Shown: positions 25,617 to 37,175 of the stretch, piece by piece | Numbering within the stretch: position 1 is the stretch's first letter | How the letters are laid out: the number at the start of each line of letters is the position of its first letter | Source of the DNA: Wuchereria bancrofti | Taxonomy: Eukaryota; Nematoda; Chromadorea; Rhabditida; Onchocercidae | DNA length: 64,000 bases | Direction: 5' to 3' | NCBI GenBank assembly: GCA_005281725.1 | Contig: SSBO01000010.1 | Coordinates: 862,461 to 926,460 of the forward strand | Notes under the pieces: generated by a model | Databases searched by the model: none | Told to the model about the DNA's origin: nothing | The model's input: only the letters and a program-made list of their open reading frames with translations | Translations under genes and position numbers: made by a program

Positions 25617-28279
25617 TATAAACTGGACAAATTTTAATCAAAATTACGAATTCAACCTAGAAAATGCCAAAAAGTTATGTCAAATTTGGATAGTTTAATC
25701 ATAGTTTAAACTCACTTTTTTATTATGTCAAAATGTCATTCAAGATTTTTTAAATCTTTCATATAGGCACTAGTTTATTAGCACCACTATTTTTAAGTGA
25801 TAATATTTCCTATTCCATCATTAAAGACTTGCAAATATTTAATGTACAAAAAAGAGATGTGCAGTTCTTTGATAATTTCAAAAAATCATAAACAAAAGAA
25901 GCAGATTCATTCATCCATCGTTTTTTGTATTTTAATCAAAATATCATGCAAAAGCAAAATAATTAGTTCATAACTGTAAATAAATTTCAAACAATTATGG
26001 CATACACATTTGAAAAGCGTAACCGACAGAATTAAGAATGACCAACACAATCAAGAGTGACCAACACAATCAAGAGTGACCAACACAATCAAGAGTGACC
26101 AACACAGTCAAGAGTGACCAACACAATCAAGAGTGACCAACACAATCAGCATATTTTTACCCAGGAAAAAGAATGTTGCTTATTCTTATGGAACAAAAAA
26201 ACCCGATTCGAGAAATCTCGAGACTCGAGAAATTCTTGAAAAGAACATTTTCTGCAAGGTTTTCGAAAGTGCTGTCGAGGCTGCAAGACCGTGCACTCAA
26301 TTCATTACCTTTGAACTATTAATTATAAATCATTATTCTAACAAATTAGCTTTTTCTGTCAATTGATGGCATTGCAATTTCTTGTACATTTCTATGATTT
26401 TCTAAATACAATTTTTCCAAGAAATGGTTTCATCGAGTTTCAGAAACCTCTACTAGCACCTGACCACCTGGCGAGGAACACCTGACCATCTAATCTAGTG
26501 TTTTTTGATGATGCAAGGTAGACTTGAGAATTACTTAACACTCTTTTCTCTTTTCTGTGCAGGTAAACAATCTGTAGTCATTGACACTTTTGAACTGCAA
26601 CTTTTTCAGTTGTGAATGAGCTCAAAAGCCGTCTACCTGTTCACTTCTCTAATTTACCTGAAATGCCAAACAATCGTATAATGACTAACGCTACAACTTT
26701 ATCAGCAAGATTTTGTTTAGTTGCAAGGCAATAAATGCTCACCACTTGGTCATTTGGTCATTATCAAAGTTAGTCAGTCCTATCTCTTTGTCTCTTGTAT
26801 TATTGATGTGGTGCAGCTAGTTCTGATCGAAAGTTTTGTCCGAACAATTGTTGTTACCTTTGCACCTAATTTATATGACATTACAGTTTATAAGAAGAAA
26901 CTACAAATAATGATCGATGAAAAAGAACGATATTTATGGATGATTGATTGATTGATTGAAAAGAACAAGGATTTAACTTGAGTAAAAAATTAGTCACCTT
27001 AGGTAAGCGATGACTAAGTATTTTATCTTTTAAGGCTTCCTAATGATAGTTGTATTATATCAGAGTAATCATTGCCAGCCACAATCATACTCAATTTTAA
27101 TTATCATAGTATTATCTATTTGAGCTCCTTTTTCAATCATTTTTGTTCATTGTTTTGGCAGCAATTCAAGCAGAGTTCATTTAAAGGATTCACTTAATTT
27201 GCGCTATTTCTGAGAAAAAGTTATAATTTATGGCTCATTGTGGTTTACTAATAAACCGAAAAGTAATTTATCTAATTAGTAATTTAACTAATTATTCATT
27301 ATCTTTGGAATATTTAAGTCATAAAATAGCTCATTTGTATATTTATATTAGCATATCTTATTTTAAATTGACCACCTAGTTCAGAATAAAAGACAGTTGC
27401 ATTATTTATAAATGAATTTTTGTAATCTCTTAGCAATTATTTTTTTTTTAGTTTTACAGACCATATTTTTATTATTTTTTTACTTTTTCTATTTTTCAAT
27501 TATTCTGGCAAAGACTTTTCTAATTAAGGAAAAACTGGTCGGAAAAGAGAAAAGTGATAAAGGGATAAATGTAACAAAACATACGAAACTTCATTCATTT
27601 TTTTCATTGATAAAGAAGTTAATAGCAGCTGATAAGCGATTTCTCTGCCTTTTCAGTTAATGCTGTAAAAGTGATATGATTCCGGTTGCTGATATGATAA
27701 TCTTTTTGATATAAACCCATCAGCAATGCAAAGTATTTTTCCTATTTTCTTTCAAACATAATTGCTAAAACTGCAAATTTGTTTATTTGTACATTTTGCT
27801 AAATTCAAATTGTATAAATTGTAAATTTAAATCGAACAGATATTTTATTTATATTTTGTGCTGCGGGGTGGTCGGATATTTAAAAAGGTCTGTGATACTT
27901 GCAAGCTTTTTGCAAGCGTTAGAAGACAAATAAGCTGTTTTGAAAATTATCGATAGATTATCGAAGTTTGGCATTGATTTGATCAGTAAAACTTTTACGA
28001 GGAATAAAACCTGGAAATATTGAAAAAAGTTGAATTCAGAAGTAAATGACTTTGTTACGAAAAGTTAGTTTGAGGACGACTTAATTAACTTACTTTTAAA
28101 TGATCATTTCTCTCCTAGTTTTGGTCAGTGACCAGTGTCCAAGAAGAGTTTCAAAGTCTAACTTTGCTTAGAACAGCTACAAGAGTCTTTGTTTAGTCTG
28201 AATTCTGACAATTTATTTGCAAAAAACGAGGGCAGAATCAGAAAGAATTAAAGTGGGCGAATAGAAGGGCGGTGTTGTC
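25617..28279. other. Intergenic stretch with minisatellite
   Basis: Contains the 3' flank of the membrane-protein gene, a 19-bp minisatellite (26038-26150), an ATTG run (26939-26960) and a slightly coding-like segment at 26165-26330 without exon partners. From about 28100 it should contain the 5'UTR or promoter of the kinase gene; I see no certain trans-splice acceptor there. Confidence 0.45.
26038..26150. repeat. 19-bp minisatellite, six copies
   Basis: The unit GACCAACACAATCAAGAGT is repeated about six times head to tail with one substitution (GTCAAG in the fourth copy). Very homogeneous, so recently amplified. Confidence 0.97.
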
Positions 28280-31200
28280 ATGGCCGATGTCGAAGTGATT
28301 CCAAGGGAAGAGGCGGTAAATTTACTTGCAAATGGTTTGCATCGTAATATTGATCAGAAAGCTATTGCTTATATATTTAGAGAAGTGAAGTGACAGAGAC
28401 TTTCATTATTTCATTTTTTAGCTATAGTTTATCTAAATATGAGAAAAGATGGATGGAAACGGAGCATAGGAAATGATAATTTTGATTGCAGAAGATTAAA
28501 TTTTATTCGACTTCTGAATGATTTGAGTGTTGATCGAGTTTAAAATTTGGTCTAATACAATTGGATTTTTTACAATCACTCATTTCTTTCACTACCATCT
28601 CTTCTTCTACTGCTCTGCTCAGCTATTCATAATATGCAATTGATTTCAAAAAAAAATTAGTTTCAAAAATTTTATAAATTAGATAATTTAAAATATGCAG
28701 GGCAAAGTTAATTTAAAGTATGCAAAACGAAATCATCAGCATGGACGACATGCTCCACAATATTTCAAAGAAGGACAATTGATTGATCATAAATTTCGAA
28801 TCGACAGAATGATCGGTGGCGGTGGATTTGGTCAAATTTATCGTGTCACCGACGAAGTAAATTTTTCTAGCTTATTGCATACTTTGAAATATACCAGTGG
28901 AATAATGATTAGAAGCTTTCACCATCGAAGTGTAAAAAATTTTAAAAGTGTCCGTCCCTGTGATCGTTACCAGCCATCGTCACGTAACTTTTTAGCGTAA
29001 CAAATCAGTATTGGCGATAAAAGTTGAACCGGAAGATCACGAACCGGGTCGAATGATACTCGAACAAAAGGTGATGCTAAAGCTTCGGGGAACACCGCAT
29101 ATACCACAATTTGTAAATTTCTCTTTTTTTTTAAAAAAAATTGTTGAATACACTTACTGGATTGCGTCTGATTTTAGTAACAAATTTGCTAATAAATTTT
29201 TGTTGAATTCATAATTCTTTTCTCAAGTCAAAGAAGTAAAATTAGGTGTAATATATTGATTTAAATGTCATTTCAGTATGCCAGTGGTAATTTTTGTGGC
29301 TACAATTTTATTGCTATGCAAATATTGGGGAAAAATTTGAGTGAACTAAGAAAACATCAGCCAAAAAGACGTTTAAGCATTTCAACAGTTTCTCACGTGG
29401 GATTGCAATCAGTGACAGCTTTAAAAGCTGTTCACGATATTGGATATATTCATCGGTACATGGATTTGTGGTTTGTAAAGAAGCAAAAGCAAAATTAAAG
29501 TTTGAATTTACTTCAAAAGATGGTAGATCTGACGAGAAATATTGCAATACAAAAAATATTTTGCTACATAATTTTCCAGTTTAGACTTGATTCTTCAAGA
29601 TACACACACCGTGAAGAAGTAAGTTTGCAATAATTTCAACAATGCTTCTTTACGATCAGAAACGATACTACATTGACAATGCTAGATGAATTTAAAATTT
29701 CTAAAATTTGCTTAAAACAGCTAAGGTTTAATCGTTTAAGCATATGTGCTTGTTTCGATTAGATTAGCCTTATAAAATGAGATAAAATCCATCTGCCAAT
29801 GTCATAGGTCAGCATCAGATCACAAACTTTTCTATTAGATATAAGAAATTTTGAAAATTTCAGAGATGTAAAACCTTCGAATATTTGCATTGGGCTGCAT
29901 CCGCACAGACGAACGATTTATATTGTTGATTTTGGTATGGCTCGACAGTACCGCTTTGATGACGGTGTGGTACGGAAAGAGAGGTATTATGCTGGTTTCC
30001 GTGGCACCGTGAGGTATGTATCCGTAACGGTACATGAAAGGCGCGATCAGGTCAGTTCACAGATAGAAGTTTAAATCAGAAATTTAAGATAATGCTAGTG
30101 GGATAATTAAGGATTGCGTTCCTTAAAACTTCAAAAGGAATGCAACTTTCGAATACTTTGCATTTTATCCTGTCATCTCTTTCTTTTTCAATTTCAAAAG
30201 TTTCAAAACTTAATTAATTAAAATTAACCTTTTAAACTGATTATTAAAGATGCTGCAGCATGACATTAACCACAGTGATAAATCCTAAAAGTTAGTTCGA
30301 CATCTACTCTAAAATTGTGGGTTGTTAAATCGGCTTCCTTAAGTAGTTAAAATGATTGTATCGTGTTCTAATTATCTTTAGGGCCCTGTCGATGATTTCT
30401 GGAGTTTGTTTTATTCATTGGTTGAACTTATTCAAGGTTCTTTGCCGTGGAGTGCATTTGTAGAACCGAATGAAATTGCAAAATTCAAGAAAAATGTCAT
30501 TTTTGATGAATTTGGAAGGTTACACAACAGAATAATTTCTTGAAATTTCTCGTATAAATTTTTTTTCTGTGAGAAATTTTTTCTGTTTCTTCACAATTTC
30601 ATCAAACTTTATTCTGTGACTGTGAGATGTGGAAAAGCATTGAAATATTATACGAAAGAAAAGAAAAGTTTTAATATTTTCCGGGAAATATTTTTTTAAC
30701 TCAATTTATTTGGATGATTGTTTGATTAATGCAACAACGTTCATTACTTCTCTTAAATTGCTTTTCCACTGTTTATTAGAGGATAATTTTCAAAAACGAT
30801 TCAGTGTTTGTCAAAAGAATTGGAAGCAAAATTAATCGTTCTGAAATAATGTATGAAAATTATTCTGAAAAGTGAAAAAATACTGAGAAAAAGTAAAAAA
30901 GAAGAAAATGTAAACAATGAGAGAAGCAAAAAATTTAGCTAAAATTAAAAAAAGGAACTGCAAATTACGCTTGCAAAGAAATTCTTTAAGTGAAATCGAA
31001 TTTTTCATTAACAAAATGCAACATTTTTATGTTATTTTGTTATCAAATAACTCAAAGTATAATTTTTGTAATTTAAGTCAGAATTGATTTTTCAAAAAAT
31101 CCTTAATTAAGATTAGTACCAAAGGAAATGGAGACAGTAATGAAACATTTGTCGCAGTTGCATTATCATCAAATTCCCAATTATGAGCTACTTACAACGG

Positions 31201-31659
31201 AATTTAATGTGAGTTATAAATAATTCATTATTTGGACAAGTTCTTAAAACTAAAATTTAATTTTGTGCGTAAAAAAGTTTAATTGCATTTATTCAACAAA
31301 ATGCTTAGTGCTTAATTAGCTAGTTGATATTGGACAGCCATAGAGCATAAATTTATAGTGTGACTTGAATAATTCTTCCTGACATTACTAAAAAGTTTGA
31401 TAACTTAAAATTGGATTAAAGAATTTGTATTTTAAAACATTTTAAAACACAAGAAAGCTGCGATGCTTTCAACAAATTGCTTTCTCATTTACAAAATTCA
31501 AATAATTGAAGAAAATTCTTTCAAGTTCAGACTTTTCTCTTTTAAAAAAGTGTTTTTTGAAATTAAATTTGAAGAAAAGTTTTGCAGAAGATGCTACCAA
31601 AAAATATGCCAGAAGATTTGCAATATGACTGGGAAACAGCGCAAAATGACATAAATTGA
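28280..31659 (+). CDS. TTBK/CK1-group protein kinase, complete (326 aa)
   Basis: Ser/Thr kinase of the tau-tubulin-kinase-like group, hugely expanded in nematodes and often male-germline expressed. Exons 28280-28315, 28701-28856, 28996-29112, 29277-29455, 29864-30050, 30382-30518, 31112-31208, 31588-31659; all phases join and the total is 326 residues. The glycine loop is IGGGGFGQIY (50-59). The ATP lysine is K73 in VLAIKVE, and E87 is the likely helix-C glutamate. The catalytic loop is HRDVKPSN (162-169) and the magnesium loop DFG (185-187). FRGTVRY replaces APE as is normal for CK1/TTBK. Then come DQGPVDDFWSLFY and LVELIQGSLPW, and the C-terminus has the typical YDWE. All key residues are present, so it is probably active. 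The short first exon (MADVEVIPREEA) and the exon-7 acceptor (TTAATTAAG) are the weakest calls. AATAAA at 31712 is a likely poly(A) signal. Confidence 0.93.
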
Positions 31660-32934
31660 TTTACAGAAAATTACAACAAACTGCAAATTATCAAATTATG
31701 CTAAAAAATGCAATAAAACTTAAAACAACCACAAAAGCATTCACAAACTAATTTCGGTTCCCTTTTGAAAATCCAAATTTGTGCCGAAATCAGATTTTTC
31801 ACATTGCGAAGCTGAAAAGGTCGTTTCATTTCAAATTAAATTTCCTCATTAATAAAAATGAAAAATTTTCCTTTATTTCTATTCTTTATTAATAATATTG
31901 TAAGAAAAAAATGAAACATTCAGTGTTTGTAGTATTTGATATTATCTTCAAAAAAGAATAAAAGTTAACATTTTTGAAAAAAGATAAACAAATTTAAATA
32001 TTACTTACTAATCTTTTCTCCACTTATAATTGTCGCGAATTTCAATATCGCGAAGCTAAATATATGTTAATACTGCTTAATATAGCAATCCATTATAATT
32101 TCCTTTGCAATGCATCGCACTCGTTTAGCTGACCTTTGATCTTATAACAATCCTATGCTATGAGCATCCACCATTCAATGTCTATTGTAACCAATTATAG
32201 TTGCCACCCAATGTAAGTTCTTTGTGATATCCATGCAATCCTTGCATTGTAACTATTGTCCTTTGTAACCTATTGTTCAAGTAACTCATTATCATCTAAN
32301 AAACGATTTCTTCTTTGTAAAAATGTCTGATTATAAACCACTCCCACATCTTAATATGTATAATGCATCAGTTTTTTTGGATTTATCAAGATTGTACGGT
32401 TGCTTCTGTTAATAAAGGATTATTCTCTTCCTCTCTTACCCCACATACTTACATCTACATTCAACGAATCTCCCTGCAATCAACAACCTTTCCCGAAATA
32501 ATAAATTAACTTAACAATCTACCACGAGAAATTTTGCTTCCACAACAATAATCATGAAATCTGTGAAAATATTTGTTTGACACGATTGATTTGTGCAGTT
32601 TTGTACGCAAAGATCAAAATCAATTTTAAAGATCTAATGAATCAGTTGAAATTTATATTATTCAGATAATTCGTCTGATAGTTGGAAAAGCCTTTGGATT
32701 TCTCCAACATGTCTACCCGTTGCTTTTCCCAAAAATTCTATTTAAATTTGTGAATTTTTATTTAAGCTATCCGAATTATTTAATATTTAGCACTTTGCTA
32801 AACTCAAGAGAAAGCTGACAACATAAAAAATTTATTTGTTTTCGAAATTTGAAATACTGAAATTTATGCTAGCATAAATAAATTAAAATGAATTACCGTG
32901 TTTGAGCTGTTTGTCATTTGTTAACACTGTATTT
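31660..32934. other. 3' flank and intergenic stretch, one unresolved base
   Basis: Kinase 3'UTR with AATAAA at 31712-31717, then AT-rich sequence. Around 32100-32290 there are loosely repeated CCATTATAAT/CAATCC/TTGTAACC motifs without clear periodicity. Base 32300 is N. Confidence 0.5.
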
Positions 32935-33582
32935 ATGATTTCCGTAATTACTTTGATCATTACGTCATACGTAGTGCTACTACGTCATTTGTTGTTAAAG
33001 TGGAAATTACACGTAAACTCATATTTGCATAAGATGGCTATTAGATTAGAAACGAAAGAAGCAGGAATTTGGGTAAACTTCTTTTTCCTATTTTCTTTTT
33101 TATTCAAAAACCGAAAGTACCCAAATTGGTTTTTTAAAAAAACGAAAAATAAGGCGAAAAATGTAAAATGCTAGCATTGAAATTTCTAAAGATATAACTT
33201 GAGTTAATTTTAATTTTTGTGGCAAAGATTTATTCAATTCGATATGAAGCGTTCAGTATTGCGAATATTTTGTTAATCTCATTTCTATGCAAAGAAATAA
33301 TTTTTCATAATCTTCCTTTAGCACAATTAAGCAAAAAACGGAAGATAAGCGTTATCACATCATCCTGATGCGTTATCAACAAATTCACGCTGGGTGCACT
33401 GATACGTCTGGAAGTTGCGTACCTTTACGTAAACAAAATAAATTCATCAAATATTTACAATATGTAAAAAGCACTCGACAATACTATTTATTATTCATCT
33501 ATGTTCCTCTATCTGTTTAATGAAATTTTCGAAATAAGTAAAATGAAACCAACAGTCAGAAATTTTAGTAGCGCGTTTATGA
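32935..33582 (+). CDS. Tentative small membrane-anchored protein (85 aa)
   Basis: Possible exons 32935-33072, 33332-33428 and 33560-33582 join in phase. Exon 1 starts at an ATG and encodes a hydrophobic stretch (MISVITLIITSYVVLLRHLL) followed by a basic segment. Exon 2 has a coding-like composition (TEDKRYHIILMRYQQIHAG) with two Cys. The exon-2 acceptor needed for phase is AATTAAG; the better TTTAG ten bases upstream would break the frame. Exon 2 could also run on to its own stop. No family recognised. This may be a chance assembly. Confidence 0.33.
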
Positions 33583-34533
33583 TTCCATTAGAACCAAAAA
33601 AAAATTCAAACTGATAGAAAAAGCTTTTCAAATTCCATTTAAACTATACTCTGACAAATCATTTGATCTTTCTAAATCAATCAAATAAGTCGTTTTGTGA
33701 AGAAAGACTTTCACGACTTATTGTCACCAAACGCCTCCTAAAACCAAGCCTTCTTTTCCTCTTTTTTTTTTTTTGAATTATCTCATAGGACAAAACTGCA
33801 AGATTGACGAGGCCACAGGCCACAGTTCGAGAAAACTTTTCTAATTTATCACATTTACATCAGAAAGTAATAAAGTGATTTGCGCTTTATTACTTAGAGT
33901 ATCACACGTAAATCTGTGCAACTTATGGGCAAAGGTACAACGATTCTATGAGTAAATAACTCTTCACAAAGATTGTAAGAATTGAATTTAAAGTGTCGTT
34001 TGGAAGAATTTTCCAGTTCATCGGTTCTGTAAAAATTATTGTAAAAAATCAAAAAAAAAAATTTATTGCAAGAAAAAATAATTGTTAGCTAATTTTTTCT
34101 TAAATTAATCAAAAATAATGATGGAGCTTTGAAGATTCGAGTAATTGAGCGCAATAGAACTAATCGATATAGGAATACTGCTATGATTGCTTTGATTACT
34201 GCCCAGTTATACCCATATTTCGGGTGACATATTACATTTAAATTTGAATGGGTAGAATAAGATGAAATGCGGGATATTTGATAAAATTTAGAAACACCTT
34301 CACTAACGCTTGCAAAGAATGTTTTGAAACAAAAGAATACCCTCATTAGGGTATTCGCTGAAAATTTTAAAAATTTTCCATATTCATATTTTTTATCAAA
34401 ATGAAATAACATATATATATAAATGATGAGTGATTGTATGTTACTTTAACTTTTATAATTTTTAAAATTGTCTCTGAAAGTTTTTACTTTTTCTTATTGC
34501 TTCGGCAATAAGAACTAAATTAACGGTGAAGAG
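33583..34533. other. Intergenic stretch
   Basis: AT-rich, no supported gene. A 107-codon reading frame on the minus strand (34089-34412) is low-complexity and unsupported. The right end should contain the promoter of the next gene. Confidence 0.45.
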
Positions 34534-36235
34534 ATGTCAGCAAATATCCCGCAAATAGAAATGGAAAGTTTCAATCATTACGAAGGTGTGTTGTTTGATA
34601 TTAGCAGTGTTATGATAATCAGAAATAATCAAATTTGAAAATATTATTCAAATAATTACTCAGATTTAAAATTAATTATTTCAAAAAGTTATATTACAAG
34701 ATGTTTAACTTTTTTGCTTAACGTTAATAACTGTTTATTTACTATTTCACACTCAATTCCATATCATTTTTATAGTTTTATCATGTGTAATGTGGAAAAT
34801 GGCTCAAAGTTTCTTCTTATTGATCATTTTATCACCGCTACAAATGTGTTGTCGGAAGAAAAAAACTACAACAAATGTTTCTGGAAAAGTAGCACAGAAG
34901 ACGGATGCTTCGAACGATACAACCGGTACCGCTGCGCAGACTGCTGTAGAAGCAAATTTGCGGAAGGCTGATAAAAAAGTTAGTGATAAAAGATAAGAGA
35001 AGCGGAGTGAATGTAGCAGGATGAAAGGAAAAATTTAGGTGAACCGAATAAGAACTTTCGAATAGACAGCAAGCACATTTATGTTTTTGAAAGTTCCTTT
35101 GAAAAGCAATCATTGCAAAAAAGTGAATAAATTATAGGACAAAAAAACAAACGGTAAAAAGTTTTTAAAGAAGGGAGCAAAAAGAAGCACAAAATGCAAA
35201 AATAAATCAAAGGGTACTCATGAGACTTTTTTACTATTTCAAAAATTTCAGTTCCCTCCTAAAATAGATTTCTGTTTAAATGACGTAAGACTGTTTTACA
35301 CCTAGAATTGCGCCTAAATTGATTGATATGATTGGGATATGTAAGAAGAGTAAATTAATGAAGCGTTTTATACATTATATACCTTTAAGACTAGGATAAC
35401 TACAAAAAGAACTTTCAGTTTACTAAATTAAATAAAAAAATATTTGGTCGAAATAGTTAAAAATAGGAAAGAATGAATGAAATTCAATGACAAAGTTATC
35501 AGTATTAAATTTCTAGAAAGATGAGCCAAGAAAAGATGATCAAACTCAAATGGAAGGATCTGAAGAAAGCAACTTAGAGTGAGTGACTTGAAACTTTCCT
35601 CTACAAAAATTCCATTGTTGAAAACTTTCAATTTATAGTTTAGAAATATGTTTAAACTTTCTAAGTATGCTTCTCTTTCCATCACTGCAGAATTGAAGAA
35701 TTTATAATTCATTACTAAAGTTTCAAGTGTGGCTCTAGCAATTGTTTGAATTTAATAAACTGAGAGAAAAAAAAACAAAATTGGACTGAGAAGCAATCAA
35801 ATTCAAAATTATGGTTAAGATGAAATAGATTCAATGATGAATAATTTAATTGCAGAAAAGCAGATATCATACCAATGAAAAAAATTAAAATTATGGGCAA
35901 CATTGATGAATTTCGTAAGGTAATCAAGGAATTAATCATCATTATTTAATTCAACTTATGATGAATTAATGAAAGTGAAGGATATACTTTATATGATAAT
36001 GGCAAGAGTAATACTATCACAGAGTAAAACTCATCATAAGTTGAAGGAAAAGAAAATGGAAATGGAAAAGGCAGCAGAAGAGATTAAATCAATTCATGAA
36101 ATGGACAATCAGAAACCACTCAATGCTGTAATGCATTCAAATTTGCATGTTACCATTAAAGAGAATAAATGCAAACTTTACGAGACGAACGATGAACCAA
36201 CGCTTGATGACGAAGCTGAGGAACCGCTCATTTAA
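34534..36235 (+). CDS. Membrane-anchored protein with charged helical tail, unknown family (197 aa)
   Basis: Exons 34534-34585, 34776-34978, 35517-35578, 35856-35919, 36023-36235; all four junctions agree in phase and the total is 197 residues. The short N-terminus (MSANIPQIEMESFNHYE) is followed by one hydrophobic helix (about 26-41, AQSFFLLIILSPLQM) that ends in CCRKKK. That is a typical cytoplasmic boundary with possibly palmitoylated cysteines. The rest is hydrophilic: a Thr/Ala-rich linker, an acidic/basic KDEPRKDD stretch, a Lys/Glu-rich likely coiled coil (HKLKEKKMEMEKAAEEIKS) and an acidic end (DDEAEEPLI). By the positive-inside rule the tail should face the cytoplasm. No domain recognised. 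A 35691 acceptor would give an alternative short ending (EIEEFIIHY then stop), which is less likely than splicing to 35856. Confidence 0.75.
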
Positions 36236-36420
36236 GCTCGCTCATCTCATGTCAAATGTCGTCGATGTCGCATATATTTATCAAACCTATTATTTTCAGC
36301 ACAAATTTCAATTTAACGACTTGTAGTTTAAGTCAGTTGTAAAATAATGCTTCTATAGGAAGATGAACAGATGATGAAAGCATAAATGCTATTATTATAA
36401 TTCATTGTTGTGTCATCTGG

Positions 36421-36918
36421 CACATGGATCAGTGGATCTGACACATAGACCAGTGAATTTGACATATGGATCAGTGGATCTGACACATAGACCAGTGAAT
36501 TTGACATATGGATCAGTGGATCTGACACATGGATCAGTGGATCTGACACATGGATCAGTGGATCTGACACATGGATCAGTGAATTTGACATATGGATCAG
36601 TGGATCTGACACATGGATCAGTGGATCTGACACATGGATCAGTGGATCTGACACATGGATCAGTGAATTTGACACATGGATCAGTGGATCTGACACATGG
36701 ATCAGTGGATCTGACACATGGATCAGTGGATCTGACACATGGATCAGTGGATCTGACACATGGATCAGTGGATCTGACACATGGATCAGTGGATCTGACA
36801 CATGGATCAGTGGATCTGACACATGGATCAGTGAATTTGACACATGGATCAGTGGATCTGACACATGGATCAGTGGATCTGACACATGGATCAGTGAATT
36901 TGACATATGGATCAGTGG
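36421..36918. repeat. 21-bp minisatellite, about 24 copies, open on both strands
   Basis: Unit GGATCAGTGGATCTGACACAT with variant units containing GTGAATTTGACATAT or AGACCAGTG. Variants are grouped at the left end and at intervals, showing block duplication. Because 21 is a multiple of three and the unit has no stop, one frame on each strand stays open throughout: heptapeptide HGSVDLT on plus and DPLIHVS on minus. It begins 186 bp after the stop of the preceding gene. No splice or start signal suggests that it is translated. Confidence 0.97.
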
Positions 36919-37175
36919 ATCAATATGAATAAAAAATGGCGCTTTTCACATTTCGCGCAAATTTCTAAATTTTGCTATGAATAGATTGGGAGAAATTCTT
37001 GTAACTATTTGTTTTTCTGCGATTGATTGAACTCATCTTGATGATGTTTTACATCGCAGAGTACTTTTTTAGCAGGGTATGACAATGGTGACAATGACGT
37101 CACATACCAGATGCATTTTATTAGAAATTTTATTGAAAATGATTTCTTGTAACTCAGTGTATGTTCGAAGGTTAC
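36919..37175. other. Short spacer between minisatellite and MSP gene
   Basis: Contains TTTATT at 37117-37122, which on the minus strand is AATAAA about 55 bases after the stop of the MSP-domain gene and is its likely poly(A) signal. Confidence 0.6.

Noticed and set aside
26133..26366. ORF next to the 19-bp minisatellite
   Set aside because: Starts inside the repeat; no splice partner or known domain.
27412..27660. 82-codon hydrophobic ORF upstream of the kinase
   Set aside because: Phe/Ile-rich AT-driven composition; no acceptor or donor logic linking it to the kinase gene.
35691..35720. Alternative last exon of the 34.5-kb gene
   Set aside because: In phase but adds only a few residues before a stop; the chain through 35856 and 36023 gives a long conserved-looking tail.
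36328..36932. ORFs of 175-192 codons across the 21-bp minisatellite
   Set aside because: Repeat by-product; no evidence of translation.
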